A stretch of 64,000 nucleotides of DNA. Source: Polynucleobacter sp. JS-JIR-II-b4 (GTDB taxonomy: Bacteria > Pseudomonadota > Gammaproteobacteria > Burkholderiales > Burkholderiaceae). Made by a program: the position numbers and the translations under genes. The notes under the pieces are model-generated. The model was not told the origin of the DNA. It saw only the letters and a program-made list of their open reading frames with translations, and did not search any database. The stretch lies in assembly GCF_018687815.1 (NCBI RefSeq), contig NZ_CP061306.1:930001-994000 (forward strand), in the 5' to 3' direction. Below, piece after piece: positions 24,051 through 33,080 of the stretch (position 1 is its first letter; each line of letters opens with the position of its first letter).

Positions 24051-25793
24051 TTATTTGGATGAAGGGGTTTTGCCAACCATTATGACTGCTCTCAAGAAAT
24101 CAAAATCTACACCTTGGTCTGCTTGGGTCACGGTATCCAAGAAGAGTTTTTTGTAACCACGTTCAGCAGTAGGAGATGTTATGGGATTGTCTTTCATACG
24201 CTGAGCCAGTTCTTCATCGGAAATTAAGAGGCTAATCTCTCGATTCTTAACGCTCAAACGAATGCGATCACCGTTACGCACTTGTGCCAAAGGACCGCCA
24301 ATAGCGGATTCAGGGGTAACGTGCAACACAATGGTGCCGAAGGCGGTGCCGCTCATACGTCCATCAGAGATGCGCACAATATCTTTGACGCCAGCTCGTG
24401 CCAATTTCATAGGAATTGGTATATAGCCAGCTTCTGGCATGCCAGGAGCGCCTTTAGGCCCAATATTTTTGAGAACCAAAATGTCATCAGCAGTAACATC
24501 TAAGTCAGGGCTATCGATACGATTGGCTAAATCAGCAGCATCTTCAAACACTACGGCACGACCTTCATGCTCCATGAGCTTTTCATTAGCAGCAGACTGT
24601 TTGATGATGGCGCCACCCGGCGCTAAATTGCCATGCAATACTGCAATACTGCCGCGTGGATAAATTGGTTTATCAAATGGACGCACGACATCTTGCTTGA
24701 AGCTAGGTGGAGCAGCATCAATCTCTTCACCAAGAGTTCTACCGGAAACAGTCATCGCATTAAGTTTTAATAGAGGCTTAAGTTCACGAAGCAAGGTGGT
24801 CATGCCACCGGCATCATGGAAGTTTTCCATGTAGTGGTCACCAGATGGTTTTAAATCAACCAAAACAGGGGTCTCATCACCCATCTTATCAAGCGCATCT
24901 AAATCAATCTCGAGGCCCATACGGCCAGCAATGGCAGCTAAGTGAACAATGCCATTGGTTGACCCACCAATCGCTAGCAAAACACGCATCGCGTTTTCAA
25001 ATGCGTCTGCAGTGAGTATCTTGTCTATCGTCAAACCTTCTTTTGCCATCTTCACAGCACAAGTACCAGTTTCTTCGGCTACGCGGATGCGGTCTGCAGT
25101 GACTGCTGGAGGAGTTGCACCACCGGGAACTGTCATACCCAACGCCTCTGAGATACAAGCCATGGTACTTGCAGTTCCCATTACTGAACAGGTGCCAACG
25201 CTCGCAACCAGTTGGTCATTAACTTCATCTTTTTCAACTTCATCAATTTCGCCGGCACGGAACTTGCCCCAATAGCGACGGCAATCTGTACAAGCGCCAA
25301 CACGTTCACTGCGATGAGAGCCAGTCAGCATTGATCCGGTTATCAGTTGAATGGCTGGCAAGCCAGCAGAAGCGGCACCCATCATTTGCGCTGGCACAGT
25401 CTTATCGCAACCACCAATCATGACAACCGCATCCATTGGCTGTGCACGTAACATTTCTTCAGTATCCATAGACATCAAATTACGCAAGTACATACTGGTA
25501 GGCGCAGCAAAACTCTCATGTATCGAAATCGTTGGAAATTCCATCGGCAGACCACCGGCCAACATCACACCGCGTTTTACCGCTTCCAAAAGCTGAGGCA
25601 TATTGCCATGGCAGGGGTTGTAAGCGCTACCGGTATTGATAATGCCGATGACAGGGCGATCTAATGCGCTATTGGTATACCCGGCACCTTTGATGAAGGC
25701 CTTACGTAAAAATAAAGAGAAGCCTTTATCCCCATAGCTAGTCAAGCCTTTGCGTAAACCGCTCTCTGCTGGATCTTTTGGTTTATTACTCAT
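24051..25793 (-). CDS. IlvD/Edd-family dehydratase (probable sugar-acid dehydratase)
   Basis: A 580-aa Fe-S dehydratase. The cluster-ligand cysteines are visible at Cys61 (NPCHGN), Cys129 (GGCDKT) and Cys202 (VGTCSVMG). The extra GACTDCRRYW near 167-175 and the LMSMDTEEM segment are more like pentonate (L-arabinonate/D-xylonate) dehydratases than the biosynthetic dihydroxy-acid dehydratase IlvD. It is not next to other ilv genes. It probably dehydrates an aldonic acid to a 2-keto-3-deoxy acid. The downstream catabolic genes are not in the window, so the substrate is open. Confidence 0.82.
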   Translation of the reverse strand: MSNKPKDPAESGLRKGLTSYGDKGFSLFLRKAFIKGAGYTNSALDRPVIGIINTGSAYNPCHGNMPQLLEAVKRGVMLAGGLPMEFPTISIHESFAAPTSMYLRNLMSMDTEEMLRAQPMDAVVMIGGCDKTVPAQMMGAASAGLPAIQLITGSMLTGSHRSERVGACTDCRRYWGKFRAGEIDEVEKDEVNDQLVASVGTCSVMGTASTMACISEALGMTVPGGATPPAVTADRIRVAEETGTCAVKMAKEGLTIDKILTADAFENAMRVLLAIGGSTNGIVHLAAIAGRMGLEIDLDALDKMGDETPVLVDLKPSGDHYMENFHDAGGMTTLLRELKPLLKLNAMTVSGRTLGEEIDAAPPSFKQDVVRPFDKPIYPRGSIAVLHGNLAPGGAIIKQSAANEKLMEHEGRAVVFEDAADLANRIDSPDLDVTADDILVLKNIGPKGAPGMPEAGYIPIPMKLARAGVKDIVRISDGRMSGTAFGTIVLHVTPESAIGGPLAQVRNGDRIRLSVKNREISLLISDEELAQRMKDNPITSPTAERGYKKLFLDTVTQADQGVDFDFLRAVIMVGKTPSSK

Positions 25794-25857
25794 GTTTGTC
25801 TCGTATCTCTTTTTAATGTTCTTTGGCTTTATTGTAGCGATGGAATAGCCTAATTAC

Positions 25858-26739
25858 CTACAGTCCGCCACCCCAGCGGTACTGCCAGGAAATCCCCAGT
25901 GCGGTGTAGTCAGTATTGGTATTGGAGTAGACACCTTTGCTACCGGTTAGGCGGATTGAATTGTGCTTATTAATGGGGTAAGAAAAAGTGCTGCCAAAAC
26001 GCCAATTTTCTTGTGAGCTACTGATTGCTGTGCCATTGACGTATTTCTGACCACCCATGAAATAGGTAGCATCGGCAGAGATATAGGCCGTATTCTGAAA
26101 GTAATAGATCGCATGGGCTTCCGAGGAGTAGATGGGATTTTGGGAGAGCGTATTGCTTCCCAGAAAACTGGTATTGCTGGTGTAGATCGTCGCCATACCT
26201 GCCAGTTCCAAACGCCATGGTCCAACTGCTTGAGATGCTCCGATGGCTGGCTGAATAAGAGAGCGATTGGCGCCCACGTTGAGCATTTGCTCGCTGTTGT
26301 ACTTGCCCCATGGGATGGATGCAGCAAGACTGGTGCCAATAATGAGATCTTGTTTGTAGTTATTAAATTCTTCTAGCGAGAGTGCTGGCGCACCATAAAG
26401 ATTGGCGGAGATCTTTACAACAGGATCGGACAGACCTTCTGCGGAGGCGTTCATATTTTGGGTCCTAATGCTGCCCGTACCTGAAAGTTGCGCATAAGGG
26501 AGGAGCAGGCTAATCCTGCCCGACTGTCCGAAGACAATAATAATGCGGGTCAGGCTTGCTGCTTCAGTAGTGAGGGTGTATGAACCACTCTTGGCCTGGG
26601 CTATTCCACCCGAAACAAAGTTAATGCCAATAGGCGCATTCGAATACGCGCGAGCTTCAATCTCTTGAGCGGACGCTTGTTGGCAAATAAATCCCAACAA
26701 GCAGAGCCAAAAAATTCTCACGCAATACAAGTAAGACAA
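25858..26739 (-). CDS. MetA-pathway-of-phenol-degradation family outer-membrane protein
   Basis: A 293-aa protein with a signal peptide (cleavage near QQASAQ, residue 25) followed by the family opening EARAYSNAPIGINFVSGGIA. It has strand-rich stretches such as YAQLSGTGSIR, LAASIPWGKYN, FGSTFSYPINKHNSIRLTG and the terminal LGISWQYRWGG. This is the barrel family often annotated as transporter or phenol MetA protein, proposed to pass hydrophobic compounds through the outer membrane. Neighbours give no clear substrate. It is co-oriented with the dehydratase gene, 64 bp apart. Confidence 0.75.
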   Translation of the reverse strand: MSYLYCVRIFWLCLLGFICQQASAQEIEARAYSNAPIGINFVSGGIAQAKSGSYTLTTEAASLTRIIIVFGQSGRISLLLPYAQLSGTGSIRTQNMNASAEGLSDPVVKISANLYGAPALSLEEFNNYKQDLIIGTSLAASIPWGKYNSEQMLNVGANRSLIQPAIGASQAVGPWRLELAGMATIYTSNTSFLGSNTLSQNPIYSSEAHAIYYFQNTAYISADATYFMGGQKYVNGTAISSSQENWRFGSTFSYPINKHNSIRLTGSKGVYSNTNTDYTALGISWQYRWGGGL

Positions 26740-27267
26740 TTATTTTTTGGGGCCAAATAGTACGGCAAGTGTTTCAGTATTTCCAACAACCTTATTGAAT
26801 CCTACAAAAATTAAGTAAGGCCAAACAATTAACCAATACACAATCGACATCGCCAATACCCTTAATGGATCACCGCTTCCAAAAGCGGCCATAGAGGTAA
26901 TAAATTCTTTTCCATGTATCAGGCCATCGATTCCGGCTTCAATATAGTTCAGGGCAATAATGACAATAATGTATACGATAGACTCAATAAATAGAGGGCC
27001 AACAATTCCATGTGCTTTATCGACCTTGATTGGATAGGCAGCCTGAGCAATCAGCATAAATTTTGCCGATAAGCCTGCTTTGATTAATGCAAAGCCAAAG
27101 AGAGCCAGGGGGATAGGGCGCTCTTCTAAAGCGGTTGTAGCCATAAAGGTAATCGCGCAGAACCAAATACCGAAGTAAAGCGTTAGAGAAAGCGCTTTCT
27201 TCATTTCATCTTCCAGCTTTAATTTCAAGCTGGGTTTGTTTGGGGGGTTCTTGGCGCTGTTGGTCAT
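26740..27267 (-). CDS. Integral membrane protein of unknown function
   Basis: A 175-aa protein from the ATG at 27267; a longer TTG-initiated frame from 27318 would overlap trhP by 22 bp. Four hydrophobic segments are visible: LTLYFGIWFCAITFMATTAL, LALFGFALIKAGLSAKFMLI, FIESIVYIIVIIALNYIEAG and VLAMSIVYWLIVWPYLIFVG. No family is recognised. Its stop codon immediately precedes the start of the MetA-type barrel gene, suggesting co-translation and perhaps a shared envelope function. Confidence 0.65.
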   Translation of the reverse strand: MTNSAKNPPNKPSLKLKLEDEMKKALSLTLYFGIWFCAITFMATTALEERPIPLALFGFALIKAGLSAKFMLIAQAAYPIKVDKAHGIVGPLFIESIVYIIVIIALNYIEAGIDGLIHGKEFITSMAAFGSGDPLRVLAMSIVYWLIVWPYLIFVGFNKVVGNTETLAVLFGPKK

Positions 27268-27296
27268 GAAAATCTTTAATAAGAAGAGTAGGGATG

Positions 27297-28610
27297 TTAG
27301 TCGCCGCAAGTAGAGCAAGAGCTAGAAGTAGCTACTTCAGCTGGTGCGGGTTCTTGTGTATAGCGTGCAATAAAGGCATGTGTAGTGGCCATTGGAATTT
27401 TGAGCCAAACAAAATGACCTGAGCCAGGAGCAACCTCAATCGACTCGCCCTTCATATTCCACATCTCAGTCAATACAACATCCGTGTTTCCATTTGGTTC
27501 AATAATTTCAATTTTGTCACCAACAGAAAAACGATTCTTCACATCTACCTTGACTCGGCCGGCAGCAGAGTCAATCTCCAGAGTTTCACCAACATACAGG
27601 CTACGTCCCGATAAAGAGTGGCCACGCATATAGAGTTGGTACTCTTTATCATGGTGACGCTCATAAAATCCATCTGTATAGCCGCGGTTAGCTAAACCTT
27701 CTAATTGACCTAACAAGGCGGTATTAAAAGGCTTACCAGCAACAGCATCATTAATTGCTGCTCTATATGCTTGAACAGTACGTGAAACGTAATAAGGTGA
27801 TTTGGTACGACCTTCAATCTTAAAAGAGTCAACACCCATCTTGGTTAAGCGCTCAATATGCTCAACGGCTCGCAGATCCTTAGAGTTCATGATGTAGGTG
27901 CCATGCTCATCTTCTTCCATCGGCATCAAATCATCAGGGCGACGAGCTTCTTGCAAAAGCACCACATCACCACTCGTATTTTGTTGCCCAGGTTTAACCT
28001 TGTAATCCCAGCGGCAAGCATTGGTACAGGCGCCTTGATTGGAATCTCGATGAGACATATAGCCAGATAACAAGCAGCGACCAGAGTAAGCGATACAGAG
28101 TGCGCCGTGAACAAATACTTCAAGCTCCATCTCTGGACAGTCTTGACGGACTTCTTCAATTTCATCAAAGGAAAGTTCGCGGGATAAAATCACACGACTA
28201 ATGCCAACAGATCGCCAAAACTTAGCAGAAGCACCATTCACAGTATTAGCTTGAACTGATAAATGAATCGGCATATCTGGCCAAGCTTCGCGCGCCATCA
28301 TGATTAGTCCAGGATCAGACATGATTAAAGCATCCGGCTTTAATGCAATTACTGGATCCATATCTTTAATGTAAGTACGCGTCTTACCACCGTGAGGTAA
28401 TAAGTTAGAGACTAGATAAAACTTCTTGCCCATTTCATGGGCAGTATCAATTCCATTCTTCAACACCTCAATCTTGCCGAAGTCGTTATTGCGCACCCGC
28501 AGGGAATAACGAGGCTGTCCCGCGTAAATGGCATCTGCGCCAAAATCAAAAGCAGTGCGCAGCATAGAAAGGCTGCCGGCTGGAGCGAGGAGTTCAGGAA
28601 TCTTAGTCAT
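27297..28610 (-). CDS. trhP: tRNA uridine-34 hydroxylation protein TrhP (peptidase U32 family)
   Basis: A 437-aa U32-family protein of the YegQ type. LLAPAGSLSMLRTAFDFGAD is near the N-terminus. The U32 signature EVFVHGALCIAYSGRCLLSGY is near 162-182, and SNQGACTNACRW near 189-200 provides conserved cysteines. FKIEGRTKSPYYV is in the middle, and a beta-barrel C-terminal part follows. YegQ/TrhP works in prephenate-dependent formation of 5-hydroxyuridine at tRNA position 34; the peptidase name is historical. The C-terminal SSSCSTCGD tail adds two further cysteines. Confidence 0.9.
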   Translation of the reverse strand: MTKIPELLAPAGSLSMLRTAFDFGADAIYAGQPRYSLRVRNNDFGKIEVLKNGIDTAHEMGKKFYLVSNLLPHGGKTRTYIKDMDPVIALKPDALIMSDPGLIMMAREAWPDMPIHLSVQANTVNGASAKFWRSVGISRVILSRELSFDEIEEVRQDCPEMELEVFVHGALCIAYSGRCLLSGYMSHRDSNQGACTNACRWDYKVKPGQQNTSGDVVLLQEARRPDDLMPMEEDEHGTYIMNSKDLRAVEHIERLTKMGVDSFKIEGRTKSPYYVSRTVQAYRAAINDAVAGKPFNTALLGQLEGLANRGYTDGFYERHHDKEYQLYMRGHSLSGRSLYVGETLEIDSAAGRVKVDVKNRFSVGDKIEIIEPNGNTDVVLTEMWNMKGESIEVAPGSGHFVWLKIPMATTHAFIARYTQEPAPAEVATSSSCSTCGD

Positions 28611-28843
28611 CCGTCTATTTTAGTGAATACAGCCGATCTTGCTTGAATTGCTCGATTAGACGGCATTGGAGGACGCCAGAACTGGGTTCGTGCGGACCTA
28701 GTGGGCAAGCCCATGGCTAATGAAGAGTATCCTACGGGGGATGTGGAGAGCATTGTCAAGATGAGCGGGGAGCCTTCCCTTTGACTTTTCACCCTAAATT
28801 GAAGGCGCTTACTAAAAAGCAGAACGAACCCAGAAAGAATGCA
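28611..28843. other. Intergenic stretch with an unexplained 45-codon open frame
   Basis: The gap between the divergent trhP and the 194-aa gene should hold their promoters. On the plus strand, 28647-28784 is open in one frame and ends with TGA. Its product would contain VRADLVGKPMANEEYPTGDV, which looks protein-like, but there is no credible start except ATT or an internal ATG. It may be the tail of a decayed gene. No terminator or tRNA is seen. Confidence 0.3.
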
Positions 28844-29428
28844 ATGTCAAAACTCACATCCAAACCCATACTAAAAAAAGCCAGTGCAATTTTGGCTCAA
28901 GAGTTTGCAATACCTAAAGATATTGCCTGGGCATGGGTGACTTTGCTGCTCTCACAAGAGGAGCAAAAGCGCGATAGCGAAGAAAAGCGTTACAGCCGTA
29001 TTGCTGAATTTGAAGCTTGGATTTTGGGCCTAAGCCTACCAACCGATCCCAAGAATCCTGAGGGCGGTGCAGTGAGTCCAGAAGCAGTAAAAAATTCAGC
29101 AAGAAATGTCTTTGAGTGGCCACATGAGTACATCTTCGAAGAAACAGCAGCGCCCAATCATATGGATACTAAGGTTACCTATAGCGATACCATCACCAAA
29201 CCCATTTTGGATGCAGTGAAAGATGCTGGCGGATCCGATGATCGAGCAGCACTCATCGCCATCTTAGAAGGCTATGCAAAGGAAGGTAAAGAGCCGTTCG
29301 CTAATTTCACAGCAGAAGGCATTGAATGGAAAGGCAGCGCCTGGAAGGAGGGTGATAAATACAACCTCCTAACCATTAAGACTCTTAATAATCGCTTGGC
29401 TAATCTACGTAAGAAGGGCTTGATCTAA
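28844..29428 (+). CDS. Hypothetical protein
   Basis: A 194-aa soluble protein; I take the ATG at 28844 (MSKLTSK) because the frame upstream of it from 28781 is rich in Lys/Asn without a ribosome site. It is mainly helical and acidic-basic mixed, with SEEKRYSRIAEFEAWILGLS near 46-65, and a C-terminal NLLTIKTLNNRLANLRKKG that looks like a helical DNA- or RNA-contacting tail. There is no signal peptide or membrane segment. I do not recognise the family. A strong bidirectional terminator follows. Confidence 0.7.
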   Translation: MSKLTSKPILKKASAILAQEFAIPKDIAWAWVTLLLSQEEQKRDSEEKRYSRIAEFEAWILGLSLPTDPKNPEGGAVSPEAVKNSARNVFEWPHEYIFEETAAPNHMDTKVTYSDTITKPILDAVKDAGGSDDRAALIAILEGYAKEGKEPFANFTAEGIEWKGSAWKEGDKYNLLTIKTLNNRLANLRKKGLI

Positions 29429-29454
29429 GTAGATTGCTTCAACTAGACCGCAAA

Positions 29455-29492
29455 AGAAAAAGCCCCTAGATTTCTCTAGGGGCTTTACTTAT
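29455..29492. terminator. Bidirectional terminator between the hypothetical gene and tRNA-Asn
   Basis: AGCCCCTAGA (29461-29470), loop TTTC, TCTAGGGGCT (29475-29484): a perfect 10-bp stem. On the minus strand it is followed by TTTTTCTTTT, a strong terminator for tRNA-Asn. On the plus strand the tail is TTTACTTATTT. Confidence 0.9.
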
Positions 29493-29493
29493 T

Positions 29494-29569
29494 TGGCTCC
29501 TCGACCTGGGCTCGAACCAGGGACCTACGGATTAACAGTCCGGCGCTCTACCGACTGAGCTATCGAGGA
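29494..29569 (-). tRNA. tRNA-Asn (anticodon GTT)
   Basis: A complete cloverleaf on the minus strand. The acceptor arms are TCCTCGA and TCGAGGA, with discriminator G and encoded CCA. D arm, anticodon loop CTGTTAA (anticodon GTT) and T loop GGTTCGAGCC are all present. It is 76 nt including CCA. The terminator lies directly downstream. Confidence 0.95.
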
Positions 29570-29590
29570 ATAAGCCGATATTATAGCAAG

Positions 29591-30475
29591 ATGAATTCAC
29601 TTCTTCCCACTTCTGTGCAGATCCCCAAAGTACTGACCATTGCTGGGTCGGATAGTGGCGGTGGGGCGGGGCTCCAGGCTGACCTCAAGGTCATCACCGC
29701 CCTTGGTGGCTATGGCATGTCAGTCATAACTGCTATTACCGCCCAAAATACCTTGGGTGTCACGCGCATTCAGGATGTCGATCTTGAGGTCGTAGAAGCC
29801 CAGATTGACGCAGTTTTAATGGATATTGGTGCTGATATTGTCAAAATCGGCATGTTGGCCAGTCCAGAAATAGTCCGGACTGTTGCTAAATCTTTACGCA
29901 AGCATGGTATGAAACGCATTGTTCTAGATCCTGTTTTGCGCGCTACCTCCGGCGCTAGCTTGGGTGGTGACGATACGGCGCAAGCAATGATTACTGAATT
30001 ATTACCAATGGCATCACTTGTTACGCCTAATCTAGATGAAACTTCATTACTACTTGGGCGTGAGATTAGTGGCGCAGATGATTTCAAATTAGCCGCAGAA
30101 GAGTTACTCGAGATGGGTCCACAAGCAGTACTTATTAAGGGTGGCCACTTAGATAGTACTCATACCCAAATTACCGATTATTTAATGTGGCGTTCCATAG
30201 AGGACGATCTTGAAGTTGTGCAATCAAGAGAATTCAAACACTATCGCGTCAATACAGTAAATACGCACGGCACTGGATGTTCTTTAGCATCTGCCATTGC
30301 TACCTATCTAGCTGATGGTCATGATCTAGCTCATGCAGTTGCTAAGGCGATCGCCTATGTAGAGGCAGGCTTAGAGGCAGGGCGCTTCTTGAGTATTGGT
30401 GAAGGTCCAGGACCTTTGTGGCATATGCATGATTTCTATCCAACTGCGCTACTTGACGAAAAAACAAAGCCTTAG
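29591..30475 (+). CDS. thiD: Hydroxymethylpyrimidine/phosphomethylpyrimidine kinase
   Basis: Ribokinase-like HMP(P) kinase of 294 aa in thiamin synthesis. The N-terminal motif LTIAGSDSGGGAGLQADLK is at residues 15-33, the middle has DPVLRATSGASLGG, and the anion hole NTHGTGCSLASAIA is near 221-234 with catalytic Asp replaced by the usual Cys in GTGCS. It ends about 30 aa longer than E. coli ThiD. It lies apart from, and opposite to, the thi cluster at 31287-36381, separated by the HEPN/MNT pair. No second TPP riboswitch is visible before it; only 21 bp separate it from tRNA-Asn. Confidence 0.93.
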   Translation: MNSLLPTSVQIPKVLTIAGSDSGGGAGLQADLKVITALGGYGMSVITAITAQNTLGVTRIQDVDLEVVEAQIDAVLMDIGADIVKIGMLASPEIVRTVAKSLRKHGMKRIVLDPVLRATSGASLGGDDTAQAMITELLPMASLVTPNLDETSLLLGREISGADDFKLAAEELLEMGPQAVLIKGGHLDSTHTQITDYLMWRSIEDDLEVVQSREFKHYRVNTVNTHGTGCSLASAIATYLADGHDLAHAVAKAIAYVEAGLEAGRFLSIGEGPGPLWHMHDFYPTALLDEKTKP

Positions 30476-30552
30476 CAGTGTTTTTAACCTCAATCTACCA
30501 ATGTTAAAGACCTTAATTGCCATAACATCTTTTTCTTTGGATAATAGAAGCT

Positions 30553-30897
30553 ATGAGCAATTTCTTCATTGACGATCAAACAAAAGCTGCTACATCAGTT
30601 TTTATGGATAAGGTCGCTCAATACTTTCCAATAGCAAAAGCGTTGTTGTTTGGAAGTCGAGCTAGGGGTACTCATCACGTAGAAAGTGACGCCGATGTTG
30701 CTATTCTTTTGAAAGGCCTAGCAACTCCATTTATGGCGACAAAATTTGTTATGGATGACCTTGCTTATGAAGTTCTTTTAGAGACCGGTATACGTATTCA
30801 GCCGCTACCAATATGGCAGGAAGAATGGGATCATCCAGAAACTTATTCAAATCCAAGCCTTATCAATAATGTGCGAAACGAAGGTATTGTGCTTTGA
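30553..30897 (+). CDS. MNT-type nucleotidyltransferase (antitoxin-like)
   Basis: A minimal nucleotidyltransferase of 114 aa. GSRARG is at residues 34-39 and SDADVAIL at 45-52 supplies the DxD metal pair, so it looks catalytically competent. In type VII HEPN/MNT modules such proteins neutralise the HEPN toxin by AMPylating it. Its stop overlaps the TTG start of the HEPN gene (TTGA), so the two are translationally coupled. The pair is inserted between thiD and thiE, which elsewhere belong to one pathway. Confidence 0.85.
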   Translation: MSNFFIDDQTKAATSVFMDKVAQYFPIAKALLFGSRARGTHHVESDADVAILLKGLATPFMATKFVMDDLAYEVLLETGIRIQPLPIWQEEWDHPETYSNPSLINNVRNEGIVL

Positions 30898-31280
30898 AGG
30901 CAAAAGAACTTTTTATTAAAGCGACAACAGCAGCAGCCTCAGCAAAAATACTATTAAATGCTAGTGATTTCGATGGAGCATGTAATCGAGCCTATTACGC
31001 TATGTTTGACGCTGCTCGAGGTGCCTTACTTGCTTCCGGTGAGGTAGATTCGGTCGAGCATACAAAAACCCACAGTGGTCTCATATCTGTTTTTAGTTTG
31101 AAATTGGTGAAAACAGGTCAAGTCTCAATTGAATTTGGCAAAGCATTAAACAGGGTCGAAGATCTTCGTTTAATGGGTGATTACAAAGGTGATTTGGTGA
31201 CCAAGGAGGATGCTCAATGGGCGGTTGCCAAAGCAAGTGAATTCGTTGAGCACCTTTTGGGGTTATTTGATAAACCCTAA
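30894..31280 (+). CDS. HEPN-domain protein (toxin-like partner)
   Basis: A 128-aa HEPN-domain protein starting at TTG 30894, inside the stop of the MNT gene; no other start fits before the conserved ACNRAYYAMFDAARGALL (residues 29-46). HEPN ribonucleases use an R-x(4-6)-H motif. Here Arg32 is followed by Asp39 where His is expected at R-x6-H, as in the large FDAAR subgroup, so RNase activity is doubtful. The second conserved block is KTHSGLISVF near 60-69. It pairs with MNT as a probable type VII-like toxin-antitoxin or small-molecule sensing complex. Confidence 0.82.
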   Translation: MKAKELFIKATTAAASAKILLNASDFDGACNRAYYAMFDAARGALLASGEVDSVEHTKTHSGLISVFSLKLVKTGQVSIEFGKALNRVEDLRLMGDYKGDLVTKEDAQWAVAKASEFVEHLLGLFDKP

Positions 31281-31286
31281 ATCGAT

Positions 31287-32213
31287 TTAAGCCTGCATTA
31301 ATTCTTGTAAGTGTTTAACTGCTGCCTTAGGATCTTTAGCTTGGGTAATGGCTCTCACAACAGCCACTGAACCAACACCACTTTTTGCCACCGCATGAAT
31401 GCTATCTTGATCAATGCCGCCAATAGCAACTAGCGGGTAATTGTCCATGAGCTGAGCATATCGATATAAGCGACCCAGTCCTTGCGGTGCTGTAGGCATC
31501 TTCTTTAAATTCGTAGGAAAGACGGCTCCCATCGCAATGTAACTTGGGCAAAAGCGATCTGCATAAGCCAGCTCTGCATAGCCATGAGTACTTAATCCCA
31601 GTCTTAAACCCGCTACCCGAATCTCTTCTAGGTTTGCATCTACTAAATCCTCTTGACCTAAATGCACGCCATAGGCGCCGGCATCAATTGCTTCTTGCCA
31701 GTAATCATTAATGAAGAGCAGGGTCTTACTATCTTTAACTGCTGCAACAGATTCTTTAATCTGCTTTCGGATCTTGGATTTTTCATTCGACTTAAAGCGG
31801 AGTTGTACTGTAGGTAGCTCCGCATCAACCATGCGCTTTACCCACTCAGCATCCGGCATGACACCATACAAGCCTAAGCGTTTTGGACACTCTTTAAACG
31901 CATTGGGATTCATATTGCGAGTCCAGGGCAGTAAATCAAAATGCTCTGGCCTGCTAGGCCATTTAAAGGGATTAAAGCCACCATCTTGCAATGTCATGCG
32001 TGACCACGCCTTACCCAGGATTCTGGCATCAGACTCAATAAAGCCCATCTCAATTGCTGCTAGTGCGCCTGCTAATTCGTAATGATCGACTGCTGCTTCG
32101 TTATCAATGAGAGGAGGCGGAGAGTTCAGACTAAAGCTCGGAATCGGAATGCATAAATCTTCATTGCGATGCGCAGCAACGATTTGATCAGCAAGGTCAC
32201 GAATTAGACTCAT
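31287..32213 (-). CDS. thiE: Thiamine-phosphate synthase with N-terminal extension
   Basis: The C-terminal part, about residues 112-308, is a ThiE barrel joining HMP-PP and thiazole phosphate: VQLRFKS near 136-142, INDYWQEAIDAGAYGVHLGQ (169-188), STHGYAE, YIAMGAVFPTNLKK and VAIGGID. Residues 1-110 are extra (normal ThiE is about 210 aa) and do not resemble ThiD or another domain I know. The gene is the last of the minus-strand thi cluster, 27 bp after thiG. The catalytic set looks intact, so TMP synthase activity is likely. Confidence 0.9.
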   Translation of the reverse strand: MSLIRDLADQIVAAHRNEDLCIPIPSFSLNSPPPLIDNEAAVDHYELAGALAAIEMGFIESDARILGKAWSRMTLQDGGFNPFKWPSRPEHFDLLPWTRNMNPNAFKECPKRLGLYGVMPDAEWVKRMVDAELPTVQLRFKSNEKSKIRKQIKESVAAVKDSKTLLFINDYWQEAIDAGAYGVHLGQEDLVDANLEEIRVAGLRLGLSTHGYAELAYADRFCPSYIAMGAVFPTNLKKMPTAPQGLGRLYRYAQLMDNYPLVAIGGIDQDSIHAVAKSGVGSVAVVRAITQAKDPKAAVKHLQELMQA

Positions 32214-32240
32214 AGGTTTAGTGTACTTAACTTAGCTTCA

Positions 32241-33059
32241 CTACGATTGGTGCCAAAAAGGAGTTCCCACCAAAGGCGTACTTGCTTGAGCTGATTCCTG
32301 GGGCTTCATGGCACCAGATAAATAGGCCGCACGACCTGCATCAACTGCCATAGCAAAGGCTTTGGCCATCACCACAGGATCATCCGCCAAGGCTACTGCT
32401 GTATTAAGCAATACACCATCAAATCCCCATTCCATCACAGTGCAAGCATGAGAAGGAAGTCCTAGGCCGGCATCTACCAAAAGCGGAACCTTCAGACGAT
32501 CACGCAAGAGTTTCATGGCATATGGATTTAAAGGGCCTTGTCCGGTACCAATTGGAGCGGCCCAAGGCATCACCGCTTGGCAGCCGACATCAACCAAACG
32601 TTGGCACAAAATGAGATCCTCCGTGCAATACGGCAGAACCTTAAAGCCATCTTTAATCAGAGTCTCTGCTGTCAGCACTAAGCGCAAGACATCCGGTTGC
32701 AAAGTGTAATCATCGCCAATCAGCTCTAACTTGATCCAATCGGTTTCAAACACTTCACGCGCCATTTGCGCGGTGGTAATCACTTCTTGTGGGCTATGGC
32801 AACCAGCGGTATTCGGTAGAACAGGGACTGCCATCTTCTTGAGTAAATCCCAAAAGCCGCTATGCGCTTCTGCGGTTGATGTTCCTTGGCGACGTAAGCT
32901 TACAGTAATCATGCCGGGATTCGATACTTGCACAGCGTTCTCTAGCACCTGTGGAGAGGGGTAGCGTGAGGTACCCAATAGCAAGCGACTCGCAAAGCTC
33001 TCGCCATAAAGGACAAGTGTATCGGCGTTATTGAGGTTATTAGGTAAAGGAGCGTTCAT
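32241..33059 (-). CDS. thiG: Thiazole synthase
   Basis: A 272-aa ThiG, forming the thiazole phosphate from deoxyxylulose phosphate, dehydroglycine and ThiS thiocarboxylate. Visible are [20 protein letters not shown] near 19-38, the Schiff-base Lys in [10 protein letters not shown] near 109-118, [17 protein letters not shown] near 166-182 and [20 protein letters not shown]. All family landmarks are present and the length is normal. It is encoded 21 bp after thiS. Confidence 0.95.
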   Translation of the reverse strand: MNAPLPNNLNNADTLVLYGESFASRLLLGTSRYPSPQVLENAVQVSNPGMITVSLRRQGTSTAEAHSGFWDLLKKMAVPVLPNTAGCHSPQEVITTAQMAREVFETDWIKLELIGDDYTLQPDVLRLVLTAETLIKDGFKVLPYCTEDLILCQRLVDVGCQAVMPWAAPIGTGQGPLNPYAMKLLRDRLKVPLLVDAGLGLPSHACTVMEWGFDGVLLNTAVALADDPVVMAKAFAMAVDAGRAAYLSGAMKPQESAQASTPLVGTPFWHQS

Positions 33060-33080
33060 AGCAAAATAATTTGTTTTTAA

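Noticed and set aside
24051..25793. Biosynthetic dihydroxy-acid dehydratase ilvD
   Set aside because: GACTDCRRYW and other subgroup features fit sugar-acid dehydratases better, and no ilv genes are nearby.
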